From: Candidatus Gastranaerophilales bacterium
GTDB lineage: Bacteria; Cyanobacteriota; Vampirovibrionia; Gastranaerophilales; Gastranaerophilaceae
Assembly: GCA_944325575.1 (NCBI GenBank)
Contig: CALVAR010000008.1
Coordinates: 22,149-86,148, forward strand
Reading direction: 5' to 3'
DNA length: 64,000 nt
Shown: positions 62,193 through 64,000 of the stretch, piece by piece
Numbering within the stretch: position 1 is the stretch's first letter
Layout: each line of letters opens with the position of its first letter
Notes under the pieces: generated by a model
What the model saw: the letters and a program-made list of their open reading frames with translations, nothing else
The model's database searches: none
What the model was told of the DNA's origin: nothing
Translations under genes and position numbers: made by a program

Positions 62193-62221
62193 TTGATAAA
62201 TTAACACTGTTTTGTTAGGAT
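62193..62221 (+). promoter_or_regulatory. Promoter of the leader-peptide transcript
   Basis: TTGATA (62193-62198), a 17-base spacer and TAGGAT (62216-62221). Transcription would start about 62228, just at AAAGGA before the leader ATG. Confidence 0.6.
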
Positions 62222-62240
62222 GTTTTCAAAGGAAAATTTT

Positions 62241-62312
62241 ATGCTGATTAAATCAATAAAAACACAACAACATCATCATATCCATATAGTCCCGAACAGG
62301 CTTGCGGATTAG
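62241..62312 (+). CDS. His-rich leader peptide, 23 residues
   Basis: A short frame with AAAGGA 7 bases upstream of ATG 62241. The product 'MLIKSIKTQQHHHIHIVPNR' plus three residues contains four His codons within five positions of a run (62271-62285), like the leader peptides of his operons. It ends 31 bases before the terminator stem. The last eight codons (62291-62312) contain the antiterminator strand, so ribosome position could choose between antitermination and termination. Confidence 0.6.
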   Translation: MLIKSIKTQQHHHIHIVPNRLAD

Positions 62313-62384
62313 TTAGTGTTTTATTGGAATAACAATTCTAAATAAAAGAGCCTCTTCGGGATTCAGCCATAAAGAGGCTTTTTT
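62291..62384 (+). promoter_or_regulatory. Transcription attenuator (antiterminator/terminator)
   Basis: Strand 2, CCCGAACAGGCTT (62291-62303), is complementary to strand 3, GAGCCTCTTCGGG (62348-62360), with a single C-C mismatch. Strand 3 in turn forms the terminator with AAGAGGC-TTTTTT (62372-62384). The two pairings exclude each other. A ribosome stalled at the first His codons would leave strand 2 free (readthrough); one reaching the stop codon would cover it (termination). Confidence 0.65.
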
Positions 62385-62415
62385 GTTACTGGTTAATTTA
62401 GAATTGGAGAATCGA

Positions 62416-63678
62416 ATGTTAATAACATCAATAATATCAGCTATAGGAAACAATAATAGTATCTATCCTTTAATAGTCAGAGATTGTGGAATAGAAGTTC
62501 CAACTAAAATAGTTCTCACCTATAATCAAAATAAAAAAGAATCCAAAGAAGTAGCAAAACTTGCTGCAAGAGAACGTACACTTGATGAATATGCTGTTTC
62601 TGCTGTATGGCTCGGCGGTATTCCTCTTGTCGGCAAGATAGCGGACTATTTTATCAGAAAAAAAGGCTTTAACCCGGATGTAAATTTGAAGCTGTTTAAA
62701 AATAGCAGTGTTCAAAATATAGATGAAAATATTAAAAACTTTAAAGGCAAAGTGCCTGATAAAATCATAGATGAGCTTATAAAGGTTAAAAACAATAAGT
62801 CTGTTTATGAAAAGCTTCTTGCATACAAGTTTATTGCATCAACGGCAATCCCTATCCTGTTTATGGGAGTAATCCTGCCAAAACTCATATTTGCATCTTC
62901 CGCAAAAAAAATAGAACAGCAAAGAGCAAAAGAAGCTAAAAACAAAAAACTCAATTTTGCCGCAAAAGAAAATATACAAAAATCCATAGATTTTATGACA
63001 GATAAAAAAATATCTTTTAAAGGCAATTGGGTTACTACTGCCGCAAACTTCTCCACGGTGGATAAAATGTTTGTCACAGACGGCGGCTATGCTGTAGGAC
63101 GTGTTGCTACGGCCAGAAATAAATATGAGGCAATTGATGTGGGCTTTAAAATGGCAGGCATGATGTTCTTAAACTTTATTGCACCAAAATATATTGCAAA
63201 ATTTCTTGACTCTGTTTTTAATGTCTCTCTCGATCCTCTAATGCTGGCAGATAAGTCATTTGTGGAGGCAGTAAAAAATAATAAACTGAAACTTCCGGAA
63301 TCCGGCTCTGAAAAAGAAATACTGAAATTCATAGATAATAACCCAAACAGCATTTTTGTAAAATTTGCACGGAAATTTAATAAGGTAAAACTTTTGGATA
63401 ACGGAATCAGAGACCCGAGGGCTTATGTTGATACACAGGATTTGGCCAAGTTCAGCAGTGACATAAAGAAATTTATTAAGAATGCAAAGTCAGCTAAGAG
63501 TATAGAAAATTATGCATTAAAATCTAAGAGGATAAAATCCATGAGCATATTAACTAATATTGCTCTGAGCAGTGCACTTTTGGCGTACGGACTTCCAAAA
63601 GCTCAGTTTGCCTTTAGAAAACTGGTAACAGGATCTGACCTGGAACCCGGCCTTGCACCGGCAAAGAAGGTTCTGTAG
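62416..63678 (+). CDS. Membrane protein with FKG motifs, downstream of the attenuator
   Basis: A 420-residue protein of no family I recognise. It has about four hydrophobic segments: 'YAVSAVWLGGIPLVGKIADYFI' (about 58-80), 'FIASTAIPILFMGVILPKLIFA' (about 143-165), 'MAGMMFLNFIAPKYIAKFL' (about 245-265) and 'ILTNIALSSALLAYGL' near the C-terminus. 'NFKGK' and 'KISFKGNWVTTAANF' carry the FKG motif also seen in smaller proteins of the window. It is Lys-rich between the helices. ATG 62416 has TTGGAG 6 bases upstream; the frame's earlier start at 62383 lies inside the terminator. Expression is probably controlled by the His attenuator upstream. Confidence 0.65.
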   Translation: MLITSIISAIGNNNSIYPLIVRDCGIEVPTKIVLTYNQNKKESKEVAKLAARERTLDEYAVSAVWLGGIPLVGKIADYFIRKKGFNPDVNLKLFKNSSVQNIDENIKNFKGKVPDKIIDELIKVKNNKSVYEKLLAYKFIASTAIPILFMGVILPKLIFASSAKKIEQQRAKEAKNKKLNFAAKENIQKSIDFMTDKKISFKGNWVTTAANFSTVDKMFVTDGGYAVGRVATARNKYEAIDVGFKMAGMMFLNFIAPKYIAKFLDSVFNVSLDPLMLADKSFVEAVKNNKLKLPESGSEKEILKFIDNNPNSIFVKFARKFNKVKLLDNGIRDPRAYVDTQDLAKFSSDIKKFIKNAKSAKSIENYALKSKRIKSMSILTNIALSSALLAYGLPKAQFAFRKLVTGSDLEPGLAPAKKVL

Positions 63679-63720
63679 CCGATAACATACTGTATAAGAC
63701 TTTATAAAAAAATATCAGTC

Positions 63721-64000
63721 AATGGTGCCGTTGCCCACCCTGCCGAGGAAAACAAGACTAAATGTCTTGTTTTACGAGAGGTAGAACCAAGAACTCTGTT
63801 TTGAGTTGACTAAATGTCAAGTCAAAATAGAGGTAGGCTAAGTCAAAAGCGCAGCTTTTGTGTGCCGTATAAAAATCGACGAAGGCCAACAAAAAAGACT
63901 CCCGAAAATGAGCCTAAATTTTAAAAAAGAATGGTGCCGTTGGCCACTCTGCCGAGGAAAACAAGACTAAATGTCTTGTTTTACGAGAGGTAGAACCGGC
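63721..64000. repeat. Cluster of R2 hairpin repeats at the window edge
   Basis: Two nearly identical direct copies of about 67 bases (63722-63787 and 63932-63997) lie 210 bases apart. Each contains (T/C)CTGCC-GA-GG, a 10-bp stem AAAACAAGAC-TAAAT-GTCTTGTTTT, GAGA-GGTAGA-ACC. Between them is a variant hairpin with the same TAAAT loop but another stem (63794-63832). The second copy may continue past the window. No gene is visible in 63679-64000. Confidence 0.85.

Overview
The window is AT-rich DNA from a bacterium with a periplasm. It shows Sec signal peptides, a Skp/OmpH-like chaperone and sugar-decoration genes. Several signs point to the non-photosynthetic cyanobacterial sister class Vampirovibrionia/Melainabacteria, most likely a gut Gastranaerophilales. 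These are a DUF561/Ycf23 protein next to a GyrA of cyanobacterial type, many lineage-style small proteins beginning MG... or carrying a short FKG motif, and core genes (S10/spc ribosomal operon, RicT, RqcH, Mini-RNase III) with no photosynthesis genes. The taxonomic call is inference from protein character, not a database result.

Layout. 1-1.1 kb: the end of a Tad-pilus CpaE/MinD-type ATPase operon. 1-6.8 kb: Ogt, a glycosyltransferase, a PLP lyase, secreted coiled-coil proteins and a radical-SAM-like protein without its cluster cysteines. 6.9-18.7 kb: amino acid and translation housekeeping (leuD-leuB, orphan trpB, tyrS-cysK, cysE, ferredoxin, nth, gatA) mixed with lineage-specific proteins. 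19-25.9 kb: a coiled-coil MG-family protein, asparaginase, a FlaG-like protein, RqcH and a CHASE2 protein whose cyclase domain has lost its metal aspartates. 26.1-35.3 kb: an 18-gene S10/spc ribosomal operon that ends at rplR, with unusually long structured spacers, several of which share a repeated RNA fold. 35.3-39.7 kb: a soluble protein homologous only to the cytoplasmic domain of FlhA, then ricT, and aspS divergently. 40.3-48.1 kb: a minus-strand glycan cluster (two GT2s, a GT-D enzyme, a DUF1796 protein, FdtA/FdtB/acetyltransferase for a 3-amino-3,6-dideoxyhexose, ATP-grasp, FkbM), preceded by tRNA-Lys and purA. 50-64 kb: more small lineage-specific proteins, mrnC, gyrA, DUF561, a membrane-anchored glycogen-synthase-like protein, pgk, an acyltransferase, TPR proteins, and a membrane protein behind a histidine-codon attenuator. 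The window ends in a cluster of hairpin repeats.

The observations most worth following are: (1) a complete-looking attenuator at 62193-62384, with promoter, 23-codon leader peptide holding four His codons, an antiterminator pairing of twelve base pairs and a terminator, in front of a gene that is not a histidine enzyme; (2) related structured elements in the spacers around rplN, rplX, rplE and rpsN; (3) a soluble FlhA-like export-gate domain, a stray FlaG-like protein and a family of small MG-proteins, with no flagellar gene cluster in view; (4) a pseudo-cyclase and a cluster-less radical-SAM-like protein; (5) two families of interspersed intergenic hairpin repeats, one with covarying stems.
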